In this document: positions 16,178 to 26,204 of the stretch, piece after piece
Layout of the letters: the number at the start of each line of letters is the position of its first letter
How positions within the stretch are numbered: position 1 is the stretch's first letter
Origin: Bradyrhizobium huanghuaihaiense
Lineage (GTDB): Bacteria > Pseudomonadota > Alphaproteobacteria > Rhizobiales > Xanthobacteraceae
DNA: 64,000 bases
Direction: 5' to 3'
Assembly: GCF_007830635.1 (NCBI RefSeq)
Contig: NZ_VLLA01000005.1
Location: forward strand, 248,001 to 312,000
Translations under genes and position numbers: made by a program
The notes under the pieces: model-generated
Seen by the model: only the letters and a program-made list of their open reading frames with translations
The model's database searches: none
What the model was told of the DNA's origin: nothing

Positions 16178-17290
16178 CTACCGTCCCGTCTTCACCTTCG
16201 TCCACAGCCGGTTGATGATCCGCTGCGTCGCCGGCTCGCGCGCCGTGATGACGAAGAGCTTCGCGAGCGTCGCCTCGTCGGGATAGATGTTCTTGTCGTT
16301 GAGGATCTTCGGGTCGACCAGCTTCTGGCTGGCGAGGTTGCCGTTGGCGTAGGACAAAAAGTCCGAGTTCTTGGCCGCGACATCCGGGCGGTAGAGATAG
16401 TTGATCAGCTCGTAGGCTTCCTTGACGTTCTTGGCGTCCGCAGGGATCGCGAGATTGTCAAAGAACATCTGCGCGCCCTCCTTCGGTATGGTGTAGCCGA
16501 TCTCGACGCCGCTCTTAGCTTCCGCCGCGCGCGCGCGCGCCTGCATGATGTCGCCGGACCAGCCGACCACGAAGCAGATCTCGCCGGTCGCGAGCGCGCT
16601 GAGATATTCGGACGAGTGAAACTTGCGCACGGATGGCCGGACTTTTGCGACGACGTCGGCGGCCTTCTCGAGGTCCGCCTGCTTGGTCGAGTTCGGATCG
16701 AGCCCGATATAGCTCAGCGCCGCCGGAAAGATGTCGTCGGCGGAGTCGAGCATGTGCACGCCGCAATCTCTAAATTTTGCCAGGTTCTCCGGCTTGAAGA
16801 CGATGTCCCAGCTGTCGATCTTCGCGTCGGGCCCGAGGATCTGCTTCACCTTGGCGACGTTGTAGCCGATGCCCGTCGTGCCCCACATGTAGTTGGCGGC
16901 GTAGACATTGCCGGCATCGTAGGTGGCGAGGCGCTGCGTCACCACGGGCCAGGCGTTGGCGAGGTTCGGCAGCTTCGCCTTGTCGAGCTTCTGGAAAATG
17001 TTCGCCTTGATCTGGCGCTGCAGGAAATAGGCCGTGGGCACCACGACGTCATAGCCGGACTTGCCGGCCATCAGGCGCGTCTCCAGCGTCTCGTTGGCGT
17101 CGAAGGTGTCGTAGACCACCTTGATGCCGGTCTCCTTGGTGAAGGCCTCGAGGACATCCGGTGCCATGTAGTTGGACCAGTTGTAGAAGTTGACGACCCG
17201 CTCCTCGGCCCTAACTGGGGCGGAGAGCAACGTCAGCGCGGCGGCGATTGCGAAACCAAGGCCAAAGCCGGAGCGGCTGACGTTCGTCAT
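16178..17290 (-). CDS. Polyamine-type ABC transporter substrate-binding protein (PotD/PotF-like)
   Basis: A 370-residue periplasmic protein with a signal peptide ending near PVRAEE. The mature start VVNFYNWSNYMAPDVLEAF is the hallmark of PotD/PotF, followed by GYDVVVPTAYFLQRQ and NYMWGTTGIGYN, and near the C-terminus RPDVAAKNSDFLSYANG. It would bind putrescine or spermidine in the periplasm. No PotGHI-type ATPase or permease genes flank it, so its membrane partners must be elsewhere. It is the last gene of a minus-strand operon, 6 bases after the aminotransferase gene. Confidence 0.88.
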   Translation of the reverse strand: MTNVSRSGFGLGFAIAAALTLLSAPVRAEERVVNFYNWSNYMAPDVLEAFTKETGIKVVYDTFDANETLETRLMAGKSGYDVVVPTAYFLQRQIKANIFQKLDKAKLPNLANAWPVVTQRLATYDAGNVYAANYMWGTTGIGYNVAKVKQILGPDAKIDSWDIVFKPENLAKFRDCGVHMLDSADDIFPAALSYIGLDPNSTKQADLEKAADVVAKVRPSVRKFHSSEYLSALATGEICFVVGWSGDIMQARARAAEAKSGVEIGYTIPKEGAQMFFDNLAIPADAKNVKEAYELINYLYRPDVAAKNSDFLSYANGNLASQKLVDPKILNDKNIYPDEATLAKLFVITAREPATQRIINRLWTKVKTGR

Positions 17291-17296
17291 CTCTGT

Positions 17297-18487
17297 CTAC
17301 CTCTTGCGTCCACGCACCGCGTCCGACAGCCGCTCCAGCGCGGTGTCCAGCGTCTCGTCCTTCTTGGCAAAGCAGAAGCGCACCACCGAGGTCACGGGGT
17401 CCTGCTCATAGAACGCCGAGACCGGGATCGCGGCGACCTTGTAGTCCTTCACGATGCGCCAGCAGAACTCGGTGTCGCTCTCGTTCAGCCCGAGCGGCGA
17501 CAGGTCCACAGTGAGGAAGTAGGTGCCTTGCGACTTCAGCACCGGGAAGCCGAGGCTCTCGAGCCCCTTGGTCAGGCGGTCCCTGCTCCGCGTCAGGTCC
17601 TTGCGCATCGACAGAAAGTAGTCGTCCGACTTGCCGAGGCCGTAGGCGACGGCGGCCTGCAGGTTCGGCGCTGTGGTGAAGGTCAGGAACTGGTGCACCT
17701 TGGCCGCGACGCGCAACAGCGGTGGCGCGGCGCAGACGAAGCCGATCTTCCAGCCCGTGAGCGAGAATATCTTGCCAGCGGAGCCGACCTTGATGGTGCG
17801 GTCGCGCATGCCGGGGATGGTGATCAGCGGGATGTGCTCGTGCTCGTCGAAGGTGACGTGCTCCCAGACCTCGTCGCAGATCGCGATGACGTCGAACTCC
17901 TGGCAGTAGCGCGCGAGCAGTTCCAGGTCCTCCCGCGGATAGACCACCGCGGACGGATTCAAGGGATTGTTGAACAGCACCGCCTTGGTCTTTGAATTGA
18001 AGACGCTTTTCAGCATGTCCTCATTCAGCCGCCAGTGCGGCGGCTCCAGGCGAACGAGGCGCGGAATGCCGCCGGCCTGGCGGATGATCGGCAAGTAAGA
18101 ATCATAGACCGGCTGGAAACAGACCACCTCGTCGCCGGGCTGCACCACCGCGAGGATCGCCGAGGTCAGCGCCTCGGTGCCGCCGGAGGTCACCATCACC
18201 TCGCTCATCGGATCGAGCTTGAGGCCGTGCCAGTGACCGTAATGGGTGGCGATCGCCTGGCGCAGCTCCGGCAGGCCCATCATCGAGGGATACTGGTTGT
18301 AGCCGTTCAGCGAGGCCTCGGCCGCGGCGCGGCGGATGTCCTCGGGGCCGGGATCGTCAGGAAAGCCCTGGCCGAGATTGATGGCGTTGTTGTCGCGCGC
18401 GGCCTGCGACATCGCCTCGAAGATGGTGACGGGAAGGTCGGCGAAGACCTTGTTCAGGGACGAGCTCTTGGACATCTTGTTAGACAT
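17297..18487 (-). CDS. PLP-dependent class I/II aminotransferase
   Basis: A 396-residue fold-type I enzyme. It has the N-terminal INLGQGFPDDPGPEDIRRAA, VTSGGTEALTSAIL near the cofactor phosphate, FNNPLNPSAVVYPREDLELL, the PLP-stacking CDEVWEHVTFD, and the Schiff-base lysine in SAGKIFSLTGWKIG. The closest groups are methionine/kynurenine-type aminotransferases such as YbdL and KAT; the exact amino donor cannot be told by reading. It lies between a rhodanese and a polyamine-binding protein with gaps of 9 and 6 bases, so the three are surely one transcript. Confidence 0.88.
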   Translation of the reverse strand: MSNKMSKSSSLNKVFADLPVTIFEAMSQAARDNNAINLGQGFPDDPGPEDIRRAAAEASLNGYNQYPSMMGLPELRQAIATHYGHWHGLKLDPMSEVMVTSGGTEALTSAILAVVQPGDEVVCFQPVYDSYLPIIRQAGGIPRLVRLEPPHWRLNEDMLKSVFNSKTKAVLFNNPLNPSAVVYPREDLELLARYCQEFDVIAICDEVWEHVTFDEHEHIPLITIPGMRDRTIKVGSAGKIFSLTGWKIGFVCAAPPLLRVAAKVHQFLTFTTAPNLQAAVAYGLGKSDDYFLSMRKDLTRSRDRLTKGLESLGFPVLKSQGTYFLTVDLSPLGLNESDTEFCWRIVKDYKVAAIPVSAFYEQDPVTSVVRFCFAKKDETLDTALERLSDAVRGRKR

Positions 18488-18496
18488 TGGGGCCGA

Positions 18497-18823
18497 TCAG
18501 CCACCGACCTTGCTGGGAAGACCCGCCGCCTTCCAGCCCAGCATGCCGCCGGCCAGATGCTTGTCGTAAGGCAGGCCCGCCGCCTGCGCCGCGAGCGAGG
18601 CCGTCACCGAGCGCTTGCCCGAACGGCAGGCGAACACGACCTGCTTGCCTTCCGGATCGGGCATCGCCTTGGGATCGAAGGTCGAGAGCGGAACCACGAC
18701 GCCGTAAGGGTAAGCCTCGGCCTCGACCTCGTTCGGCTCACGGACGTCGACGAGCAGATAGCGCCCTTCCGCGACACCCTTGGAGACCTCGTCCGGGGTC
18801 AGATCCTGTACCTGGTTTGCCAC
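18497..18823 (-). CDS. Rhodanese-like sulfurtransferase
   Basis: A 108-residue single rhodanese domain: YLLVDVREPNEVEAEAYP, the catalytic loop FACRSGKRSV with its cysteine, and LAGGMLGWKAAGLP at the C-terminus. GGAGG placed 5 bases before a GTG at 18823 decides the start; the frame is open further upstream but that part lacks rhodanese sequence. It is the first gene of the rhodanese/aminotransferase/binding-protein operon. Cytoplasmic, likely a thiosulfate or persulfide sulfurtransferase; the partner is unknown. Confidence 0.85.
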   Translation of the reverse strand: MANQVQDLTPDEVSKGVAEGRYLLVDVREPNEVEAEAYPYGVVVPLSTFDPKAMPDPEGKQVVFACRSGKRSVTASLAAQAAGLPYDKHLAGGMLGWKAAGLPSKVGG

Positions 18824-18982
18824 TTCATCCTCCAACGTCGCGGGCTGCATGCCGGGGCGATCCCGGCGCGCGGCAACCTCGCCTCTCGGGAAGCGAAAAT
18901 CAAGCGCCACAAAGGCTTGGGCCGCGCGGCGCAAGTTAAAGCTAAATCGCAGCGACTTGAAGTGCGCTTCGAATCCCCGGCC

Positions 18983-20911
18983 CTAGATCGTCACCTGGGT
19001 TCCGACCTCGACGACGCGGCCCGAGGGGATCTGGAAATAGTCGGTGGCATCGTTCGCGGAGCGGCTCAGCGAGATGAACAGCCGGTCCTGCCAGCGCGGC
19101 ATGCCGGAATGGGCGGCGGGCTTCAGCGCCCGGCGCGACAGGAAAAACGAGGTCGACATGATGTCGAATTGCCAGCCGAGCTTGCGGGCGATGGCGAGGG
19201 CCTTCGGCACGTTGGGCGATTCCATGAAGCCGAACTTCAGCGTCACCTTGGAGAAGGTCGGCGAGATCTGCTCCAGCCTGACGCGCTCGGCCGGGTCGAT
19301 CCGTGGGGTCTGCGCGGTCTCGATGGTGAGAATGACATTCTTCTCGTGCAGCACCTTGTAGTGCTTCAGACTATGCATCAGCGCGGTCGGGGCGCTGAGC
19401 GGGTCCGAGGTCAGGAACACGGCGGTGCCAGGCACCCGCTGCGGCGGCCGCTTCTCCAGCATGGCCACGAGGTCGGCGAGCGGGAACTCGAGCTTGCGCG
19501 ACTTCTCGAACAGCAGCCGGCTGCCGCGCCGCCACGTGTACATCAGGATGATCATGACCGCACCGAGCGCCAGCGGCACCCAGCCGCCCTCGAATACCTT
19601 GAGCAGGTTGGCCGCGAGGAAGGTCAGGTCGAGGAACAGGAACGGCGCGATCAGCGCGCCGGCCGCGATCGGCGACCAGCGCCAGACCTTCCAGACCACG
19701 ACAAAGCCCATCATCGCCGTGACCACCATGGTCCCGGTGACGGAGATGCCGTAGGCCGAGGCCAGCGCGCTGGAGGAGCGGAACAGCAGCACCAGCAGCA
19801 CCACCGCGACCAGCAGCAGCTGGTTGATGCGCGGGATGAAGATCTGGCCGGAATGGGCTTCAGACGTATGGCGAATTTCGAAGCGCGGCAGCAGCCCGAG
19901 CTGGATCGCCTGGCGCGTCAGCGAATAGGCGCCGGTGATGACGGCCTGGCTCGCGATCACGGTCGCCATGGTGGCCAGCACGACCATGCTGCCGCGGAAA
20001 AAGCCTTGCGGGAAGAGCTGGAAGAACGGGCTGACGATCGCGCCGGGATCGCTGAGCACCAGCGCCCCCTGCCCCAGATAATTCAGCGCCAGCGACGGCA
20101 CCACGATGAACAGCCAGGCGGTCTGGATCGGCCGCTTGCCGAAATGGCCAAGGTCCGCATAGAGCGCCTCGGCACCGGTCACGGCCAGGAAAACCGCGCC
20201 CAGCGTCACGAAGCCGATGATGCCGTGGTGGAGCATGAAGGACACGGCGTAAAGCGGGTTCAGCGCGAACAGGATCTGCGGCTGCTCGATGATGGGGTGG
20301 ATCGCCGCCGCCGCGAGGACCGCGAACCAGACGCACATGATCGGACCGAAGAAGGCGGCAACGCGCGCCGTGCCGCGCGACTGCACCGCGAACAGGCAGA
20401 CCAGGATCACCACGGTCAGCGGGACGATATATGGCTCGAACGTCAGGGTGACGTCCTTCATGCCTTCGATCGCCGACAGCACCGAGAGCGCCGGCGTGAT
20501 CACGGCATCGCCGTAGAACAGTGCACCGGAAATGATGCCGAGCAGGACGATGGTCGCCCCGCCGGTTCCGACCGCGCGCTGGGCCAGCGCCATCAATGCC
20601 AGTGTTCCGCCCTCGCCGTTATTGTCGGCGCGGAGCAGGATCACGACGTATTTGAGCGTCACCACCACGATGAGCGCCCACAGGATCAGGGAGACCACGC
20701 CCAGAATGGCGGCCGGCGTCGGGGCGCCCTCAGCGCCCGAGGCCGCCATTACGGCCTCGCGGAACGCGTAGAGCGGGCTGGTGCCGATATCGCCATAGAC
20801 GACGCCGATGCTTCCGAGCGTCAGCGCGCGGAAACCGGCGGTGGTATGGGCCTCGCCATGCCCATTGGCCGCCGCCGTTTCCGGGGCGGGAACTGCTACG
20901 TCGCTTGTCAT
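18983..20911 (-). CDS. kup: Kup-family K+ uptake transporter, copy 1
   Basis: A 642-residue protein with the Kup signature [20 protein letters not shown], about 12 membrane helices in the first 440 residues, [18 protein letters not shown] and [20 protein letters not shown]. The hydrophilic C-terminal domain ends [19 protein letters not shown]. The family does proton-coupled K+ uptake at the inner membrane. It lies 143 bases downstream of a second kup in the same direction, so the pair may be one transcript. Confidence 0.93.
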   Translation of the reverse strand: MTSDVAVPAPETAAANGHGEAHTTAGFRALTLGSIGVVYGDIGTSPLYAFREAVMAASGAEGAPTPAAILGVVSLILWALIVVVTLKYVVILLRADNNGEGGTLALMALAQRAVGTGGATIVLLGIISGALFYGDAVITPALSVLSAIEGMKDVTLTFEPYIVPLTVVILVCLFAVQSRGTARVAAFFGPIMCVWFAVLAAAAIHPIIEQPQILFALNPLYAVSFMLHHGIIGFVTLGAVFLAVTGAEALYADLGHFGKRPIQTAWLFIVVPSLALNYLGQGALVLSDPGAIVSPFFQLFPQGFFRGSMVVLATMATVIASQAVITGAYSLTRQAIQLGLLPRFEIRHTSEAHSGQIFIPRINQLLLVAVVLLVLLFRSSSALASAYGISVTGTMVVTAMMGFVVVWKVWRWSPIAAGALIAPFLFLDLTFLAANLLKVFEGGWVPLALGAVMIILMYTWRRGSRLLFEKSRKLEFPLADLVAMLEKRPPQRVPGTAVFLTSDPLSAPTALMHSLKHYKVLHEKNVILTIETAQTPRIDPAERVRLEQISPTFSKVTLKFGFMESPNVPKALAIARKLGWQFDIMSTSFFLSRRALKPAAHSGMPRWQDRLFISLSRSANDATDYFQIPSGRVVEVGTQVTI

Positions 20912-21054
20912 GGGAGAGCCCGATGGCCTCTAAAAATGCTTCACTGCACAACGGCGGAAGAGCGCGCGGCTTATAGTCCTGCGCTGCCGGCATAGCCTAG
21001 CCCGATTTTGGGCACTCGCCATGCGAAATTCGCATGGGTTCAGCAGTTGCGTTT

Positions 21055-22953
21055 TCAAATAGTCACTTGGGTTCCGACTTCAACCACCCGCCCGGTCGGA
21101 ATCTGGAAGTAGTCGGTGGCGTCGTTGGCCGACCGGCTCAGCGCGATGAAGATATGATCCTGCCAGAGCGGCATGCCCGACTGCGCCGAAGCCTTCAGCG
21201 ATCTTCGCGACACGAAGAACGACGTCGACATGATGTCGAATTGCCAACCCTGCTTGCGCGCGATGGCGAGCGCCTTGGGCACATTCGGCTGCTCCATGTA
21301 GCCGAAGCGCAGCCGGACTTTCGAGAACTTCTCGCTGATCTTCTCCATCCTGAACCGTTCGGACAGGTCGACCCGCGGTGTATGCGCGGTCTCGATGGTC
21401 AGGATCACGTTGTGCTCGTGCAGGACCTTATTGTGCTTGAGATTATGCAGCAGCGCGGTCGGCACAAAGGAAGGATCGCTGGTCAGGAACACCGCGGTGC
21501 CCTTGACGATGTGTGGCGGCCGCTTCTCCAGGCTCCGGATCAGATCGTCCAGTGGCACCTCGATCCGGCGCGTCTTCTGAAGCAGGATGCCGGTCCCCTT
21601 GCGCCAGGTCCAGATCGTCCCGGCCATGGCCGCGCCGAACAGCAGCGGTACCCATGCGCCTTCGAGCAGCTTGAGCAGATTGGCGCTGAAGAAGCTCATG
21701 TCGACGACGACGAAGGGCACGATCACCGCCGCAGCCGTCGCCGCGCGCCAGTTCCACAGCTTCCAGATCACGACGAAGCCCATGATGCCGTCGACGACCA
21801 TGGTGGTGGAAACGGCGATGCCGTAGGCCGAAGCCAGATTGCTGGGGGTGTGGAACAGCAGCACCAGCAGCATGACGCCGATCAGCAGCAGCCGGTTCAC
21901 GCGCGGCAGATAGATCTGGCCGGCATGGGTCTCAGACGTGTAGCGCACCTCGAAACGCGGAAGCAGGCCGAGTTGCACCGCCTGATAGACCAGCGAATAG
22001 GCGCCGGTGATCACCGCCTGGCTCGCGATCACGGTCGCCGCGGTCGCAAGTCCGACCAAGGGCAGCACCAGACTCTCGGGCACCATGCGGTAGAACGAAT
22101 GCTCGATCGCGCTGGGATCGGACAGCACCAGCGCGCCCTGCCCGAAATAATTGATCAGCAGCGAGGGCAGCACGAAGAACATCCAGGCCGACTGGATCGG
22201 CTTGCGGCCGAAATGGCCGAGATCGGCGTAAAGCGCCTCGCCGCCGGTGACCGCGAGGAACACCGCGCCCAGCGTCACGAGGCCGATCGTGCCGTGCGAC
22301 AGCAGGAATTGCAGCGCGTAATAGGGATTGATCGCGGCGAGCACCGACGGATCATCGGCGATGTGGACGGCGCCCATCACCGCAAGAACGGTGAACCACA
22401 CCACCATCACCGGCCCGAAGGCGGATGCCACCAGCGCGGTCCCCTTGCTCTGGACCGCGAACAGCAACACCAGGATGATGACGGTGAGCGGTACGACATA
22501 GTGTTCGAAGGCGGGGGTCACGAGCTTCAGACCCTCGACCGCCGACAGCACCGAAATTGCCGGCGTGATCATGGAATCGCCGATGAACATGGAGGCGCCG
22601 ACCACGCCGAGGGCGAGCAGGAGCCAGCTTCGCCGCCCGAGCGCGCGCTGGCCGAGTGCCATCAGCGAGAGCGTGCCGCCCTCCCCGTTATTGTCGGCGC
22701 GCAGTAGCAGCAGGACGTATTTGGCGGTGACGACGATAAAGAGCGCCCACAGGATCAGCGAGAGCACGCCGAGCACCATGACCCGCGAGACCGGCTCGCC
22801 ATGGGCCGCGCCCTTCATTGCCTCGTGGAATGCGTAGAGCGGCGAGGTCCCGATATCGCCGAAGACAACGCCGATGCTCCCGAGCGTAAGGGCCCAAAAA
22901 CCCGAGGTGACCGGCCCTTCCTGGGTCTCGGTCTGTGTGATGCTCGCCGCCAT
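21055..22953 (-). CDS. kup: Kup-family K+ uptake transporter, copy 2
   Basis: A 632-residue paralogue of the neighbouring Kup, with [40 protein letters not shown] and [19 protein letters not shown]. The C-terminus is almost the same ([19 protein letters not shown]). ATG 22953 gives the usual family length; the frame stays open another 75 bases upstream but that extension is Arg-rich and unlike Kup. Tandem kup genes point to local duplication, perhaps with different affinity or pH range. Confidence 0.93.
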   Translation of the reverse strand: MAASITQTETQEGPVTSGFWALTLGSIGVVFGDIGTSPLYAFHEAMKGAAHGEPVSRVMVLGVLSLILWALFIVVTAKYVLLLLRADNNGEGGTLSLMALGQRALGRRSWLLLALGVVGASMFIGDSMITPAISVLSAVEGLKLVTPAFEHYVVPLTVIILVLLFAVQSKGTALVASAFGPVMVVWFTVLAVMGAVHIADDPSVLAAINPYYALQFLLSHGTIGLVTLGAVFLAVTGGEALYADLGHFGRKPIQSAWMFFVLPSLLINYFGQGALVLSDPSAIEHSFYRMVPESLVLPLVGLATAATVIASQAVITGAYSLVYQAVQLGLLPRFEVRYTSETHAGQIYLPRVNRLLLIGVMLLVLLFHTPSNLASAYGIAVSTTMVVDGIMGFVVIWKLWNWRAATAAAVIVPFVVVDMSFFSANLLKLLEGAWVPLLFGAAMAGTIWTWRKGTGILLQKTRRIEVPLDDLIRSLEKRPPHIVKGTAVFLTSDPSFVPTALLHNLKHNKVLHEHNVILTIETAHTPRVDLSERFRMEKISEKFSKVRLRFGYMEQPNVPKALAIARKQGWQFDIMSTSFFVSRRSLKASAQSGMPLWQDHIFIALSRSANDATDYFQIPTGRVVEVGTQVTI

Positions 22954-23122
22954 GAGGATGGAAAACGCTTCGTCCCTGAATTTGATCCGGCGCCTTTTGA
23001 CGCTTCCTGCGCGCCTGTCAATCCACACAGCATAGCAGGCACGGAGCCGGATGCTGTGACGGCGCGGCCACGCCGCCGCCTGCGCGACGAGATGCCTCAG
23101 GTAAGATGGTAGCGCAAGAGGA

Positions 23123-23953
23123 TTACGGCTTCAAATTCGGCGGCAGCGGCGGATCTTCGCGCATCAGCGTGATGGTCACGCGCCGGTTGGCGGCAAGCGA
23201 GGGATCGTCCGGAAACAGCGGCTGGGTGTCCGCCTTGCCGGAAACCGCGAAGATGTGGGAGGACGGCAGGCCCTCGCGCTCGAGGATCTGGCGCACGGCA
23301 TTGGCGCGGTCGGCCGACAGATCGAAGGCGCCGTAATCGCTGCGGGTCGGCACGAATCCGGCCGCGGTGTGACCGGCAATGGAGACGCGGAGCGGCGTGG
23401 CCTTGAGCGGGACCGCGAGCTTCTCGATCAGACGGCGGGTGCGGTCATAGGGCACCTTGGAGCCGTCGGCGAACATCGAACGGCCGTCCTGGTCGACGAT
23501 CTCGAGGTTAAGGCCCTGCTTGGTCTCCTCGAACATGATGTGCTTGGACATCTCGGTCAGTTCCGGCATGTCCTGCAACGCCTGCCGCAGCGAGGCCGCG
23601 GCGAGCGCGAAATTGCGGTCGATCTTCATCTTGGCGCCCGACGTGCGGTCGCGATCCTCCTGGTCCGGCGTCGGCGTGTTGGAGGCATCCTCGGGCTGGA
23701 TGTGATCGACGTTCTTCAGCCGCGGGCGTGTCGGCAGGCCGTCGGACTCGACGATGCCGGCGTAGCGCGCCTCGCTCTGCACGCCGAAGGCATCGCGCAT
23801 CGAGCCGGCGACGATCTTCAGCTTGTTGGCGTCCTGCGTCGAGAATGCGACGAGCATCACGAAGAAGCTCATCATCAGGCCCATCAGATCGGCGAAGGTC
23901 ACGAACCAGCCGTGACCGCCGCCGTGGGCATCGCCGCGCTTCTTCTTGGCCAT
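23123..23953 (-). CDS. motB: Flagellar stator protein MotB
   Basis: A 276-residue protein with a His/Gly-rich start ([16 protein letters not shown]), one membrane helix holding the proton-carrying aspartate ([20 protein letters not shown], Asp22), a periplasmic linker, and an OmpA-like peptidoglycan-binding domain ([41 protein letters not shown]). It follows motA by 24 bases. With MotA it forms the ion-driven stator of the flagellar motor. No other flagellar gene is nearby; Bradyrhizobium species often have two flagellar systems, and which one this pair drives is not visible here. Confidence 0.87.
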   Translation of the reverse strand: MAKKKRGDAHGGGHGWFVTFADLMGLMMSFFVMLVAFSTQDANKLKIVAGSMRDAFGVQSEARYAGIVESDGLPTRPRLKNVDHIQPEDASNTPTPDQEDRDRTSGAKMKIDRNFALAAASLRQALQDMPELTEMSKHIMFEETKQGLNLEIVDQDGRSMFADGSKVPYDRTRRLIEKLAVPLKATPLRVSIAGHTAAGFVPTRSDYGAFDLSADRANAVRQILEREGLPSSHIFAVSGKADTQPLFPDDPSLAANRRVTITLMREDPPLPPNLKP

Positions 23954-23977
23954 CTCTGTTGATCCCGGGGAGCGACC

Positions 23978-24751
23978 TTACGCCGGCACCGGCTCGCCCT
24001 CGGCGTGGCGATGCTTCTCCGGCAGGTAGGCCAGCAGCATTTCGCGCACCAAGGTCGGGCTCTTGGAGTCGCGGATCATCAGGATGCCGTCGATGATGAG
24101 GGTGCGGTTGGTCTCTTCGTCCAGCAGCTTGCCGTGCAGCTTGTCGGCGATCGGCAGACAGAACAGGTTGGCGACGAGCGCGCCGTAGAGCGTGGCGAGC
24201 AGCGCGGTCGCCATGAACGGGCCGAGCTTGGAGGGATCGGTCATGTTGGCGAACATCTGCACCATGCCGATCAGGGTGCCGATCATGCCGAACGCCGGGG
24301 CGCAGTCGCCGATGGCGCGGTAGATCTTGCTGCCTTCGTCGAGGTGCATCAGGAAGTTGTCGCGGTCGCGCTCGAGATTGTCGCGGATGAAGTCGAGATC
24401 GTAGCCGTCGGCGACATAGCGGATGCCCTTGGCGAGGAAGGGCTCGTCGGTCTCGACCTTTTCGAGACCCACCGGGCCCTGCTTGCGGGCGATCTCGGCG
24501 ATGCGGGCGAGCTCGTCGACGAGGTCGTGGGCCGACAGCCGGCTCATGGTGAAGGCGAACTTGGCGCCGAGCGGAAGGCCGTGCAGCAGCGCCGAGAGCG
24601 GAAAGCGGATCATGGTCGCGGAGATCGAGCCGCCGAAGATGATGATCATGGCATGTTCGGAGATGAACATGTGCAGGTCGCCGCCCATGAAGATCATCGC
24701 CGTGATGACGATGATGCCCGCCGTGAGCCCAACGCCCGTCATGATATCCAT
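23978..24751 (-). CDS. motA: Flagellar stator protein MotA
   Basis: A 257-residue MotA/PomA-type protein with four membrane helices: two near the N-terminus (TGVGLTAGIIVITAMIFMG and a second) and two after a large cytoplasmic loop. The family motif APAFGMIGTLIGMVQMFANM is present, followed by the last helix MATALLATLYGALVANLF. GGAG six bases before ATG 24751 fixes the start over one four codons upstream. It is the first gene of the motA-motB pair. Confidence 0.88.
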   Translation of the reverse strand: MDIMTGVGLTAGIIVITAMIFMGGDLHMFISEHAMIIIFGGSISATMIRFPLSALLHGLPLGAKFAFTMSRLSAHDLVDELARIAEIARKQGPVGLEKVETDEPFLAKGIRYVADGYDLDFIRDNLERDRDNFLMHLDEGSKIYRAIGDCAPAFGMIGTLIGMVQMFANMTDPSKLGPFMATALLATLYGALVANLFCLPIADKLHGKLLDEETNRTLIIDGILMIRDSKSPTLVREMLLAYLPEKHRHAEGEPVPA

Positions 24752-25058
24752 GGAAGACTCCAACGCGTCCGCAACAACGGCCGTCCTGGCCGCTGGCGCG
24801 GCCCAACCCCGAACCGCATCGGAAACCCTAGAGCGCCGCCCTTAAAGCCGCGTAAAGGTTAAGTTGAGCCGGCGCGCCGGAGGCGTGCAGGGCGCCGAGA
24901 GGACGTCCCCCAATGCCGACGACCGACACGAATCTCAATACTCTGCTAACCATAATTGCGGCTCCGGACGGTGATGTCTTCAGCGTCAAGGCCGCGGCTC
25001 AATAACGCGCAGCCGAGTTGCCTCATGCTGCTCGATATAGGACGTCGAGGTGAATCCC
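24752..25058. other. Gene-free divergent gap between motA and plsY
   Basis: A 307-base gap from which motA and plsY are divergently transcribed. It contains no convincing open frame, and I see no strong dyad, repeat or terminator. Promoters for both genes presumably lie here. Confidence 0.5.
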
Positions 25059-25739
25059 ATGGGTTTCTGGATTGCGAGCGCGATTGGACTGGCCATCGCT
25101 TATCTCTTGGGCTCCGTGCCCACGGGCTACCTGGCGGGGAAACTGCTGAGGGGCATCGATATCCGCGAGCACGGCTCCAAATCGACGGGCGCGACAAATG
25201 TATTACGCACCCTCGGGAAATGGCCTGCGTTTGTGGTGCTCTTGGTCGATCTGCTCAAGGGTGCCGCGGCGATCGTCTTCGCCCGCTGGTTTTACGGTTG
25301 GCTCTTCACGTGGCCGTCTGTCACGCCGCCGGCAACACTTGATCTACAAAGCTGGGTAGCCTGGGCCGTGTGCCTGGCTGGACTTGCCGCGTTGCTGGGG
25401 CACAGCCTTTCGATCTGGCTGAACTTTACCGGCGGGAAATCTGCCGCGACGGGACTCGGCGTCCTGCTGGCGATGTCCTGGCCGGTCGGTGTGGGGGCTG
25501 CAATCGCTTTTGCCGTTGTGCTGGCTGTTTCTCGCATCGTGTCGCTGGGCTCGATCCTGGCCGCGCTGACTGCGATCGCCCTCGTCTGCGGCCTGGAGCA
25601 GCCGTTGCCTTATCGGTTGCTGGTGATTGCGGGCGGCATCTACGTGATCGTGCGCCATCGCGCCAACATTCAGCGGCTGCTGGCAGGAACCGAGCCACGG
25701 TTCGGGCAATTCAGTCTAGAGCCCAGGGCGGAATTGTAA
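25059..25739 (+). CDS. plsY: Glycerol-3-phosphate acyltransferase PlsY
   Basis: A 226-residue, strongly hydrophobic protein with all PlsY signatures: LLGSVPTGYLAGK, EHGSKSTGATNVLRTLGK (first active-site loop), GHSLSIWLNFTGGKSAATGL (second loop) and VIVRHRANIQRLLAGTE at the end. PlsY uses acyl-phosphate to acylate glycerol-3-phosphate, the first step of phospholipid synthesis, at the inner membrane. GAGG eight bases before ATG 25059 favours it over the in-frame GTG at 25050. pssA and psd follow within 4 kb, on the other strand. Confidence 0.9.
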   Translation: MGFWIASAIGLAIAYLLGSVPTGYLAGKLLRGIDIREHGSKSTGATNVLRTLGKWPAFVVLLVDLLKGAAAIVFARWFYGWLFTWPSVTPPATLDLQSWVAWAVCLAGLAALLGHSLSIWLNFTGGKSAATGLGVLLAMSWPVGVGAAIAFAVVLAVSRIVSLGSILAALTAIALVCGLEQPLPYRLLVIAGGIYVIVRHRANIQRLLAGTEPRFGQFSLEPRAEL

Positions 25740-25893
25740 GGGATTGCCGAGGCCTCAATCGCTTTCGACGCGAAGCTGTCCTCCTGCCGAGAGCCAGCCG
25801 GCAAACGGCTGCGGCCCTGCGCCACGGGCGAAACGAAGGGCGATCTGCTATTCTGTGGTCACGCGGCCAGCTCCAGCGCAGGAGCGTTTTGCG

Positions 25894-26187
25894 ATGTTGA
25901 CGCTGTTCAGTCTTCTCACCGCGGTGCCGGCGGTGCTGGCGCTCCATCTGCTGGAGCCGGAGCTCGTCCTGCCTGCGTTCAGCGTGTTGCTCTTTGTCGA
26001 AGCGGCCTTCGCCGTAATCGCAGCGCGGTTGCTTCACTCCACCGACAGCGCAGACGACATCACGCTGTGGGATCTTGCCGGCGGCTTCACCCTGATCGGA
26101 TGCGCCGCCGCAGTGCTCGGTGAGCCGGATCAGGCCGCCCTGTTTCTGGCCGAACAAGGCGATCCACGGCCGGCGTCGCGGCCGTAG
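25894..26187 (+). CDS. Small two-to-three-helix membrane protein, unknown
   Basis: A 97-residue protein from ATG 25894, preceded by AGGAG. Hydrophobic stretches lie at about residues 3-17, 25-45 and 58-74 (LAGGFTLIGCAAAVLG), with a Pro/Arg tail. No family is recognised. It is separated from plsY by 154 bases and converges with the RraA-like gene. Confidence 0.6.
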   Translation: MLTLFSLLTAVPAVLALHLLEPELVLPAFSVLLFVEAAFAVIAARLLHSTDSADDITLWDLAGGFTLIGCAAAVLGEPDQAALFLAEQGDPRPASRP

Positions 26188-26204
26188 ATCCGCCCAATCA
26201 CCTG

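Noticed and set aside
18035-20995. A 986-codon plus-strand open frame opposite the aminotransferase, rhodanese and kup genes
   Set aside because: Composition is Arg/His/Gln-rich and low-complexity, and it crosses three genes with recognisable families on the minus strand.
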